From contig JAFZBE010000055.1 in the NCBI GenBank assembly GCA_017561935.1, forward strand, positions 1 to 64,000: a stretch of 64,000 nucleotides of DNA. Direction: 5' to 3'. How positions within the stretch are numbered: the stretch's first letter is position 1; each line of letters opens with the position of its first letter. The translations under genes were made by a program, and so were the position numbers. Positions 17,908-25,698 of the stretch are shown piece after piece. This stretch comes from Bacteroidales bacterium (GTDB lineage Bacteria > Bacteroidota > Bacteroidia > Bacteroidales > UBA3663). Under the pieces are notes generated by a model that worked only from the letters and a program-made list of their open reading frames with translations, did no database searches and had not been told where the DNA came from.

Positions 17908-17917
17908 TAGACAAAGG

Positions 17918-17949
17918 GGGGCTGACGACCCTTTTCAGGTGCCAGCCCC
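17918..17949 (-). terminator. Hairpin after the second FucI-like gene
   Basis: GGGGCTG (17918-17924) pairs with CAGCCCC (17943-17949) around an 18-base loop that can pair further. It lies 36 bases past the FucI-like stop. The following bases on the minus strand, CCTTTGTC, give only a poor U-tract. Confidence 0.5.
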
Positions 17950-17985
17950 TCGATGTTTGCAATACTAATATCCGATGAGCCCCAA

Positions 17986-19482
17986 TCAGCAGAATGGGTT
18001 CTCAGTGGGATAATAGTTACCCTTCGGGAAGTTGTAGTCGATTTCATCGACGGGGATGCCCATGTACTTGAGCACTTCCCACAGATACTTGCCAGCGTGT
18101 TCGAACATCACGGCTGCATGGTGCGGATAGTGCTTCTCGATGAGGACGTGACGATAGAAACGGCTCATGTTCTTGATACCGAAGGTTCCGATGGAGCCGA
18201 ACGAACGCGTTGCTACCGGCAGAATCTCGCCTTGGGCGATATATGCACGCAACTTGGTGTCGGCTGTACTCTGCAGACGATATACAGTAGCCAGACCAGG
18301 CTTCAGATCGCCTTCGAGCGTGCCGTTGGTAACCTCGACAGGCAGTGCGCGAGCCATGATACGCTGGAAGCACATCTGGCAGCTGCATACCTTGCCTGAT
18401 GCGGTGTTGCCGCAGTGGAAGCCCATGAAGATCTCTTTGTCGGTATAGGTGTCGCACAGGAACTTCCTGCCCTTGATGCTCTCCTCGTACATATCGGCGG
18501 GCACAGAGTTGTTGATGTCGAGCAGGGTGACGGCATCCTGGGTGATGCAGGTTCCGATGTACTCCGATAGAGCGCCATAGATATCCACCTCGCAAGCTAC
18601 GGGGATACCACGACCGGTAAGACGGCTGTTGACATAGCAGGGAACGAAGCCGAACATGGTCTGGAAGGCGGGCCAGCACTTGTTGGCCATAGCAACGAAC
18701 TGACGCGAGCCCTTGTGACCTTCAATCCAGTCGGTGAGGGTTAGTTCGTACTGGGCAAGCTTCGGCAGCACATGCGGGATCTTGTTGCCCGTGCCGAGTT
18801 CGGCTACCATATCCTTCACCACGTCGTCGATACGTGGATCGCCGGCATGCTTCTGGAAAGCCTCGAGCAGGTCGAGCTCAGAGTTCTCCTCGATTTCAAC
18901 GTCGAGGTCATAAAGGGCGCGGATAGGTGCGTTGCAGGCCAGGAAGTTGTTGGGACGTGGACCAAAGCTGATGATCTTCAGGTTCTGCAGACCGACGATG
19001 GCGCGAGCGATGGGCACGAATTCGTGAATCATCTCGGCGCACTGGGCTGCGTCACCCACGGGCTCTTCTGGGATATAAGCACGAGTCTTGCGCAGCGAGA
19101 GAGCCTGGCTGGCATTGAGCATACCGCAGTAGGCATCGCCACGACCATCAATAAGGTCGTTCTGGGTCTCCTCGGCAGCAGCACAGAACATAGTGGGACC
19201 CTGGAACCAGTCAGCAATCATAGTCTCGGATATTTCGGGACCGAAGTTGCCCAAATATACGCAGAGCGCGTTGCATCCTGCCTTCTTCACATCTTCGAGA
19301 GCCTGCTGGGCGTGAATCTCGCTTTCGACGATACAGATTGGACACTCATAGATGTCGGCGGCACCGAACTTCTCGACATACTTGGCGATTACGGCCTTAC
19401 GGCGATTGACGGCCAATGACTCAGGGAAACAGTCGCGGCTCACGGCGACGATTCCGATTTTGATTACAGGTACATTTTTCAT
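17986..19482 (-). CDS. Second FucI/AraA-superfamily isomerase
   Basis: A 498-residue cytoplasmic protein of the L-fucose/L-arabinose isomerase superfamily: N-terminal KIGIVAVSRDCFPESL, a middle ISFGPRPNNFLACNAP, and a C-terminal domain with ACEVDIYGALSEYIG and a Cys-rich CSCQMCFQRI. The glutamate of ACEVD and the late histidine-rich segment (EKHYPHHAAVMFEH) match the metal and substrate region of the family. It differs strongly from the isomerase at 5093-6517, so it probably handles another sugar such as fucose or arabinose. The start at 19482 (MKNVPVIKIG) lies 51 bases past a TATCTTTG element; the open frame further upstream is basic and unlike the family. Confidence 0.85.
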   Translation of the reverse strand: MKNVPVIKIGIVAVSRDCFPESLAVNRRKAVIAKYVEKFGAADIYECPICIVESEIHAQQALEDVKKAGCNALCVYLGNFGPEISETMIADWFQGPTMFCAAAEETQNDLIDGRGDAYCGMLNASQALSLRKTRAYIPEEPVGDAAQCAEMIHEFVPIARAIVGLQNLKIISFGPRPNNFLACNAPIRALYDLDVEIEENSELDLLEAFQKHAGDPRIDDVVKDMVAELGTGNKIPHVLPKLAQYELTLTDWIEGHKGSRQFVAMANKCWPAFQTMFGFVPCYVNSRLTGRGIPVACEVDIYGALSEYIGTCITQDAVTLLDINNSVPADMYEESIKGRKFLCDTYTDKEIFMGFHCGNTASGKVCSCQMCFQRIMARALPVEVTNGTLEGDLKPGLATVYRLQSTADTKLRAYIAQGEILPVATRSFGSIGTFGIKNMSRFYRHVLIEKHYPHHAAVMFEHAGKYLWEVLKYMGIPVDEIDYNFPKGNYYPTENPFC

Positions 19483-19533
19483 TTTACTGAATAGAAGTGG
19501 ATAAGGTAATTGTTTACATTGTCTTTCAGGTGG

Positions 19534-19541
19534 CAAAGATA
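19534..19541 (-). promoter_or_regulatory. -7 element of the second isomerase gene
   Basis: TATCTTTG followed by CCACC on the minus strand, 51 bases before the chosen start. No TTTG lies at the standard distance; the region upstream is a run of A and T. Confidence 0.6.
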
Positions 19542-19676
19542 CGAATATAATTTGATATATAAACTTTTTTTTCGAAAAATTTTCGTTTCGACCCATATTT
19601 TTACCTTTTTTCACCCTATTTATCTTTTTCACAATACAAAGTGGGTGCGAATTGTTTTATATTGAAAAAAAATACT

Positions 19677-19684
19677 TATATTTG
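19677..19684 (+). promoter_or_regulatory. -7 element upstream of the small ORF and triple esterase
   Basis: TATATTTG followed by CAGCGC fits the consensus. A TTG at 19652-19654 gives a 22-base spacing, slightly long. The first start codon downstream is that of the 24-residue ORF at 19719. Confidence 0.6.
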
Positions 19685-19718
19685 CAGCGCAAAACCTTAC
19701 ACACCCCTTTTTACCACA

Positions 19719-19793
19719 ATGACGAACGTACAAGACTTCTTACTCTTCGAATCACATGCCTGGCAGAAGGTCAAGACCAGGATGGAGGAGTGA
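19719..19793 (+). CDS. 24-residue small ORF before the triple-domain esterase
   Basis: ATG to TGA encoding MTNVQDFLLFESHAW and then QKVKTRMEE, 35 bases after a TATATTTG promoter element and 34 bases before the esterase start. It could be a leader peptide or the stub of a lost gene. There is no run of one amino acid and no visible attenuator hairpin to support a leader role. Translation is unproven. Confidence 0.35.
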   Translation: MTNVQDFLLFESHAWQKVKTRMEE

Positions 19794-19827
19794 GAGTACC
19801 GATAAAACAAACTAACACTATAAAAAA

Positions 19828-22287
19828 ATGAAAAAGTATTTCAAACACTTACTAGCCATTTCGTGCATTTTGTTACTGCCATCTGGCATGACAGCACAAC
19901 CCGATGCCACATCCCTCATCAGCAAACAAGTCGTGAAACAGAAGGTGATCGACGAGGGCGGCAGTGGTTTTCTGAAGGCCGTGGCCGTCAAGGACGCGGG
20001 TTTGCCCGACTTCGTCATCTATCGTCCCAAGGACATCAATTTCGCATACGTCCTGAATGGGAAACTACCCCTCCTGATGTTCTGCAATGGAGGCTGTTCG
20101 GACAGCAGTATAGGATACGAACGTATGCTCATCGAGATAGCCTCGCAGGGCTATGTGGTTGTAGCCCTCGGTGAACTGCAGGAGGAGCGCGGCGACCGTC
20201 CCGAGGGACACACAGCCTCATCGGACCTGAAGCGTGGCCTGGACTGGATTCTCGAACAAAGCCAGATCAAGGGCAGCGACTACTACCAGAACATCGACCC
20301 CGAACGCGTGGCAGCAGCCGGTCATTCGTGCGGCGGTTCACAAGTGATAGCCAATGCGGCCGACCCACGCATCAAGACTTGCCTCTTGCTCAACTCCGGC
20401 GCGGGCGACATGGAGATGATGGGTGCAAACGTCGAATCGCTCAAGACGCTGCATGGCCCCATTCTCTACATCACAGGTGGCCCGACGGACGTTGCCTACC
20501 CGAACGCCAGACTTGACTATCAGCGCATCACCCATGTGCCGGTGGCTTATGCCGACCATCCCGCTTCGGGCCATGGCGGCACATACGGCGAACAGGGCGG
20601 TGGCGACTACGGACGCATCATCCTCGACTGGCTCGATTGGCAATTGAAAGGCAAGAAAGAGAACGCCCGCATCTTCCTCGGTGGCGATTTGAAGAACTAT
20701 GAAGGCTGGAGCATCAAGGCCAAGAACTTCAAATATCGTCCCGGTCGCACCGTGATGACCAAGATGCCTTGCAAACTGCTCAGCGGCATCACCGAACGCG
20801 ACTACGCCATCTACCTGCCCGGCAGCTACGAAGAGGAACCGCTCCACTATTACCCCGTCCTCTATCTGATGCATGGCGGCGGTGGCAGCCACACCGACTG
20901 GGAGCGTGCCAATCACCTTTCGTACGTGGCCGACAGCCTCATCGACTGCGGTGCCATCGACGATATGATCATCGTTTGCCCCGAAGGCAACCAGCAGAAT
21001 ATGATCTATTTCAACTCACCCACCGAGAAATCGGCCAGCCTCGGTGCCCCCGAATGGAAGTATGAGGATTACCTCTTTGAGGAACTCATCCCTTATATCG
21101 AACAGAACTACCGTGCACGCACCGACCGTGGAGGGCGTGCCGTTGCCGGCTTCTCGATGGGCGGCGGTGCAGCCACCGTCTATGGTGTTCATCGTCCCGA
21201 CATGTTCTGCATGGTCTATGACATCAGCGGCTATCAGCGTGCCCAGCCGCTCGAATTCCTCAAGTTCGACCCCTCGGGACCTTGGCGCCAGCAAATTGTG
21301 GATGACAACAACCCCATCATCCGCATCAGCCAGGGCACAGCCGACGAGGTGAAGGCCTGGAAGCAGGTCGATTGGAAGGTTGCCGTGGGCGACAAGGACT
21401 TTACCCTCGATGCCAACATGGATCTCGTCCAAGCCATGCACTCCAAGGGCATTCCCGTAGCCATGCATGTCGATGACGGCGACCACAACATGGAATGGGT
21501 CACCCCAGCCATGATCGATGCCATCAAGCGCGCAGACCGCAACTTCGAGAGCCTGTGGATCAAGAATGGCGACCGCAATATCTTTGGCATCATCAGCAAA
21601 CCCCGTCAGACGGGCGAGCGCCAGCCTTTAGCCATCGTATCGCATGGTTTCAATGCCAACTATCATACCGGACGTCCATATTTCGAGACCCTCAACGCTT
21701 TAGGCTATCAGGTTTATACCTTCGACTTCCCCGGCGGCTCAATCAGCAGTCGCAGCGACAACAACACGATGAACATGTCGGTCCTCGATGAGGTGAGCGA
21801 CGTGAAGGCCATCGTCCGATTCTTCCAACAACAGCCCGACGTCGATCCGAACCGTATCGTGCTCATCGGCGAAAGCCAAGGTGGCCTGGTGTCGTCGCTC
21901 GTCGCTGCCGACATGCCTTCCGACATCCGCGCCGCCATCCTCGTCTTCCCCGCTTTCTGCATACCTGCAGACTGGAACAAGCGCTATCCCGACGTGGCCC
22001 AGATACCCGACACCACAAAGATGTGGAACGTGTCGCTCGGTCGCCGTTTCTTCCTGGAACTGCGCGACCTCGATGTGTTCAAGCCTATGAAGAAGTTCAA
22101 GAATCCCGTGCTCATCGTGCAGGGTGACAAGGATCCTGTGGTGAAAATGGCTGACTCTGAACGCGCCCTCAAGACCTATCGTAACGCCCGTCTGCACGTC
22201 ATCCCAGGTGCCGGTCACGGCTTCAATGCCGTCGAGATGAAGGAGTTGCTCGAGCAGATCAAGGCATTCCTGCAAGAGTTGAAATAG
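19828..22287 (+). CDS. Secreted esterase with three alpha/beta-hydrolase domains
   Basis: An 819-residue protein with a signal peptide ending in GMTAQ and three hydrolase domains, each with its own nucleophile elbow. Domain 1 (about 25-285) has AGHSCGGS with Ser167 and resembles dienelactone-hydrolase/chlorophyllase-type esterases. Domain 2 (about 300-550) has LMHGGGGSHTDW and AGFSMGGG with Ser443, like CE1 feruloyl or acetyl-xylan esterases. Domain 3 (about 560-819) has SHGFNANYHTGR, IGESQGGL with Ser683 and late GAGHGFN, like S9/BAAT-type hydrolases. All three serines are present, so three activities are possible. It may strip different acyl groups from one polymer. Two-domain esterases are known in Bacteroidetes xylan and pectin loci; three in one chain is less usual. 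The next gene follows after 38 bases. Confidence 0.88.
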   Translation: MKKYFKHLLAISCILLLPSGMTAQPDATSLISKQVVKQKVIDEGGSGFLKAVAVKDAGLPDFVIYRPKDINFAYVLNGKLPLLMFCNGGCSDSSIGYERMLIEIASQGYVVVALGELQEERGDRPEGHTASSDLKRGLDWILEQSQIKGSDYYQNIDPERVAAAGHSCGGSQVIANAADPRIKTCLLLNSGAGDMEMMGANVESLKTLHGPILYITGGPTDVAYPNARLDYQRITHVPVAYADHPASGHGGTYGEQGGGDYGRIILDWLDWQLKGKKENARIFLGGDLKNYEGWSIKAKNFKYRPGRTVMTKMPCKLLSGITERDYAIYLPGSYEEEPLHYYPVLYLMHGGGGSHTDWERANHLSYVADSLIDCGAIDDMIIVCPEGNQQNMIYFNSPTEKSASLGAPEWKYEDYLFEELIPYIEQNYRARTDRGGRAVAGFSMGGGAATVYGVHRPDMFCMVYDISGYQRAQPLEFLKFDPSGPWRQQIVDDNNPIIRISQGTADEVKAWKQVDWKVAVGDKDFTLDANMDLVQAMHSKGIPVAMHVDDGDHNMEWVTPAMIDAIKRADRNFESLWIKNGDRNIFGIISKPRQTGERQPLAIVSHGFNANYHTGRPYFETLNALGYQVYTFDFPGGSISSRSDNNTMNMSVLDEVSDVKAIVRFFQQQPDVDPNRIVLIGESQGGLVSSLVAADMPSDIRAAILVFPAFCIPADWNKRYPDVAQIPDTTKMWNVSLGRRFFLELRDLDVFKPMKKFKNPVLIVQGDKDPVVKMADSERALKTYRNARLHVIPGAGHGFNAVEMKELLEQIKAFLQELK

Positions 22288-22325
22288 CCTCTCTATAGCC
22301 AATATAGTTACTATAGTCATTAACC

Positions 22326-23174
22326 ATGGGATTACCTAAATTTCTGATTCTTTCCGTTATGGCATTATCATCTATTTCCATGAAAGCGCAATGTGACATG
22401 GAAATAGATTATTCCATCAGGAATCTTCCAGCCAATACGCACGGTATCGTGATGATGCGTCTTCCCGATGGAGCCGACACGATCCTGATAGACGGTACGA
22501 TTCGGCAAAGTCGGACGACCTGTCATTTGAACCAGCTTGGAGAATACCGGTTGACGATATGCATCGATGCCGACAAACTTGGCAAGGATTCTTGTTCGAG
22601 AAACTTCATGTTGACCTGTGAAGAATTCAACGTCAAGACGAGAGTTGATGTCGAACGGAGATGCAAGAATCTTTCAGACTGGCATTGTAAAGATTCCATC
22701 ATTTCATGCTTATTCGGAATTGCCAGATATTCGCAGCCATCACCCTTGGTCGAAATTGAATATCTTCGAACAGAAAGAGGTGGAGATGGGGCTTTCGCCG
22801 GTCCTTACTTCGTTGTGCATAATCATAGCAATGATACCATCTATGGGGAATGGCTTCCCGGCTATTTATGGGGATCATTCTCAAAATGGATTGATGGGAA
22901 ATATGAAGGAGACCATGTTGGGCAGATTTGCACGACTTGGGAAGATCAACCGCCACTGTATCCAGGAAAGGTGAAAGAGGCTTGGATTGCCAGCATGGGT
23001 AGAAGAATCGTGCCCGGCAAGTATCGCTTCAACCTCCATTACTCTACGGACAAAGGTACTGGTAGTTATTCTTTATCCCACGAATCAGACTCGTTCCGAT
23101 GGTGGACAAGTTTAGAGAACTGGCATTTGCTCACTTGCGAATTTGAAGCATCATACGATTCGCCGAAACAATGA
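22326..23174 (+). CDS. Secreted protein of unknown function
   Basis: A 282-residue protein with a signal peptide (hydrophobic residues about 5-18, end near MKAQ). I do not recognise a family. The N-terminal part reads like a beta-sandwich (MEIDYSIRNLP, HGIVMMRLPDGADTIL); the C-terminal part has FVVHNHSNDTIYGEWLPG and a late RIVPGKYRFNLHY, which fits a second beta domain. It is 38 bases downstream of the triple-domain esterase and probably in the same transcript. A/T use is higher than in the neighbours, and it ends 12 bases before a 42-bp repeat array, both signs of a variable spot. Confidence 0.7.
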   Translation: MGLPKFLILSVMALSSISMKAQCDMEIDYSIRNLPANTHGIVMMRLPDGADTILIDGTIRQSRTTCHLNQLGEYRLTICIDADKLGKDSCSRNFMLTCEEFNVKTRVDVERRCKNLSDWHCKDSIISCLFGIARYSQPSPLVEIEYLRTERGGDGAFAGPYFVVHNHSNDTIYGEWLPGYLWGSFSKWIDGKYEGDHVGQICTTWEDQPPLYPGKVKEAWIASMGRRIVPGKYRFNLHYSTDKGTGSYSLSHESDSFRWWTSLENWHLLTCEFEASYDSPKQ

Positions 23175-23186
23175 AAAGATTTTGGA

Positions 23187-23606
23187 ATAACCAATCTTAG
23201 CTGAAATTGGTCATTCTTCGGTTGGACTATAACCATTCCTGGCCGAAATTGGTCATGCGACGGTTGGACCATAACCATTCCTGGCCGTAATTGGTCATGC
23301 GAGAGTTGGATCATAACCATTCCTGGCCGTAATTGGTCATGCGAGAGTTGGACCATAACCATTCCTGGCCGAAATTGGTCATGCAATGGTTGGACCATAA
23401 CCATTCCTGGCCGTAATTGGTCATGCGATAGTTGGACCATAACCATTCCTGGCCGTAATTGGTCATGCGACGATTGGACAATAACCAATCTTGGCCGAAA
23501 TTGGTCATGCGATGATTGGACCATAACCAATCCTGGCCAAGAATGGTCATGCGCAAAACACGTTATAACCATTCTTGGCCAGGATTGGTCATTCTGTAGT
23601 TGGAAA
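23187..23606. repeat. Ten tandem 42-bp repeats
   Basis: Ten contiguous units of exactly 42 bases begin with ATAACC and have the core CATTCCTGGCC, then AATTGGTCATGC. Middle units differ at only a few positions; the outer units (1, 9 and 10) are more diverged. Since 42 is divisible by 3, all frames repeat with a 14-residue period. One minus-strand frame reads RMTN-F/Y-GQ-E/D-WLWSN-x with mostly conservative changes, but TGA and TAA stops break it. Each unit also has ACCA...GGCC...TGGT palindromic symmetry. It fills most of the 535-base gap between the unknown protein and thioredoxin. No spacers exist, so it is not a CRISPR array. Confidence 0.95.
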
Positions 23607-23709
23607 TAGGTCTTTCCTCGTTCGAAGTATTCTATTCGATAGAAGACCTACGTTTTTCGGCATTCTTGACGGTACATTTGCACTCGTGGGCTCACAATTG
23701 AATCGGAAC

Positions 23710-24006
23710 CTACTGATATTGGCTGATAATGCTTTTAAGATCGTTTAGTCGCATAGCCCCACTCTGACGCCATAGTACCTCTCCTTTGCGGAAGAGTATG
23801 AGCGTAGGGACTGACTGGACACGATAATTCATAGCGAGGCTATTATTCTTGTCAACGTCAATCTTAATGATACGGATACCGTCACCCAACTCCTCCTTGA
23901 GTTGTTCGAGTACGGGATGCATCATCTTGCAGGGACCACACCAGATGGCAAAGAAATCGACCAAAGCAAGTTGCTCGCCGTTGATAATTTCACTGAAGTT
24001 TTCCAT
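23710..24006 (-). CDS. trxA: Thioredoxin
   Basis: A 98-residue thioredoxin without signal peptide. The active site is FFAIWCGPCKMMHP and the cis-proline loop is VQSVPTLILF, so it should be a working disulfide reductant in the cytoplasm. The start at 24006 (MENFSEI) fits the family length; an upstream extension to 24090 would overlap the GH43 gene. It lies 47 bases downstream of that gene and ends the long leftward cluster. It also borders the 42-bp repeat array on the other side. Confidence 0.92.
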   Translation of the reverse strand: MENFSEIINGEQLALVDFFAIWCGPCKMMHPVLEQLKEELGDGIRIIKIDVDKNNSLAMNYRVQSVPTLILFRKGEVLWRQSGAMRLNDLKSIISQYQ

Positions 24007-24053
24007 AATGTTTATGTTTAAAGAAGATTTAGCCGACACGAAAGGTCTGTCGA

Positions 24054-25667
24054 TTATTGGTCTTTTGCCGGAGTCTTCAAGGTAGAACAAACGAAACCAT
24101 TGACATCCACATAACCGCCCTTGCGATGAGTGGAATAGCAGAAGATGGCATAGCGTGTGCCCATGAAGAAACGCTGATAGTCGAAACGCATCTGATAGTC
24201 AGGGCCTATTCGCTTCCATTGCTGTCCGTCGAGACTGTAATACATTTCTGCGATGTCGCGATGCAAGGTGAAGTCTCCATCGATGCGCAGCCAAATAGTG
24301 CCTTGCTTGAACTCCACGCGTTCGCGTTCGGTCACCTCCACATTCGTTACCTGCTTCTCCTGTCCATCCATGTTGATGACCTCTTCTGTCATAGTAAGTG
24401 TGTATTTTCTGCCTTTCTTGGTTACGGTCAGCACGCCGCTATGTCCATTGAAGGCACAGAACCCTGCATGGTCGCCTTCCTTGAGATGAGAAACGTCCAA
24501 TTCAATCTCGGCACTGCAATAAGGTCCCATCATGCGCTGCGAGATTGTATTAGGTGCCAAATAGAGATTGTCGGCAATACGGCTCGTCTTGAGACGCAGG
24601 TAGCCAGGACGTTCGGTGAGCGACCAGGCGTCATCAACGGGATTATGGTTCCACTGCCATTGCAAGCCCAGTTCCAGACCATCGAAGTCATCACTAATCA
24701 TCAACGGCGTTACAGGTTGTCCCTTGACCACTGGACGCATATTCTCGGGAACCTTCCCATATTCGTCACCCAGCATGGGCCAACCGTCGAGCCAGCGGCA
24801 GGGCATCACCGTGATAACGCGTCCCACGGCACCATGGTCCTGGAAGATGACTCCATACCAGTCACCATCCTTCGAATCGACGATGGTACCCTGACCAACG
24901 TATGGGAATCCACCGAGATCGGATTGCAGAATGACATTCTTCTCGTAGGGACCATGAATGTCGTCGGCACGATAGCACACCTCACGACGATGGCGCCCTG
25001 GACCCCAAACCTGCGAAATCATGAGCAAATAATACTTGCCATTGTGCTTTACCATACGCGAACCTTCGAGCAATCCCTTCTCATCCGCCTCACGTTCAAA
25101 GATCTTCATGTGGCTCCCTTCGATAACTCCTGAGAGGTCGGGCTTCAACTCACACAACTCTCCCGTACCATAAACGACAAAGACACGACCATCATCGTCG
25201 AAGAGCAATGAGCAATCATGGAAATGCGGCAAACGTGACACTAACTGCCACGGACCAGCAGGATCCACGGCAGAGTAGATGTAGGAATTACCCATATCGC
25301 CCATCTCGTTGGGCGCAAAAAGAACATAGAACTTCCCATTGTGATATTTGAGCGATGTTGCCCATTGTCCACGTCCATAAATCGTACCGCCCTGCATGTC
25401 GTAGCGCGGCGAGTCGGTCAGACGATCAACGACATAGCCGATGGTCTCCCAGTTGACAAGGTCTTTCGACCGCATGATAGGCACACCAGGGAACTGATGC
25501 ATTGTGGTGGTGACCAAGTAGAAATTATCCCCAACACAGATCACATCGGGATCAGGCACATCAGTCCAAAGGACGGGGTTCGGATAGGTTGGATAAGGAT
25601 CCATCTGCGCCTTGCAGCTCAACGATATGCAGCAAGCGATAACTAATAACAATAATTTCTGTCTCAT
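24054..25667 (-). CDS. Glycoside hydrolase family 43 with C-terminal beta-sandwich
   Basis: A 537-residue secreted enzyme with signal peptide ending near CKAQ. The five-bladed GH43 domain begins with NPVLWTDVPDPDV, where the PDP aspartate (Asp39) is the expected catalytic base; the acid glutamate is likely in LLEGSRMVKH. The second half (about 345-530) is the concanavalin-like C-terminal domain of beta-xylosidase type GH43 enzymes (MMGPYCSAEIELDV, HAGFCAFNGHSG). Family activities are arabinofuranosidase, xylosidase and galactosidase; the subtype suggests removal of xylose or arabinose from side chains. It starts 31 bases after comM and is followed by trxA. Confidence 0.9.
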   Translation of the reverse strand: MRQKLLLLVIACCISLSCKAQMDPYPTYPNPVLWTDVPDPDVICVGDNFYLVTTTMHQFPGVPIMRSKDLVNWETIGYVVDRLTDSPRYDMQGGTIYGRGQWATSLKYHNGKFYVLFAPNEMGDMGNSYIYSAVDPAGPWQLVSRLPHFHDCSLLFDDDGRVFVVYGTGELCELKPDLSGVIEGSHMKIFEREADEKGLLEGSRMVKHNGKYYLLMISQVWGPGRHRREVCYRADDIHGPYEKNVILQSDLGGFPYVGQGTIVDSKDGDWYGVIFQDHGAVGRVITVMPCRWLDGWPMLGDEYGKVPENMRPVVKGQPVTPLMISDDFDGLELGLQWQWNHNPVDDAWSLTERPGYLRLKTSRIADNLYLAPNTISQRMMGPYCSAEIELDVSHLKEGDHAGFCAFNGHSGVLTVTKKGRKYTLTMTEEVINMDGQEKQVTNVEVTERERVEFKQGTIWLRIDGDFTLHRDIAEMYYSLDGQQWKRIGPDYQMRFDYQRFFMGTRYAIFCYSTHRKGGYVDVNGFVCSTLKTPAKDQ

Positions 25668-25698
25668 AATTAATTTATGTGATGATGCAACTATTTTT

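Noticed and set aside
23066..23572. Minus-strand 168-codon repeat protein (HDQFRPGMVMVQ type)
   Set aside because: The frame runs into the antisense of the gene at 22326, changes are less conservative than in the neighbouring frame, and no promoter is seen; recorded as a repeat instead.
23187..23606. CRISPR array
   Set aside because: Units are contiguous and similar throughout; there are no unique spacers, leader or cas genes.
23674..23681. Plus-strand TACATTTG promoter element before trxA's 3' end
   Set aside because: No gene follows on the plus strand and no -33 element is at the right distance.
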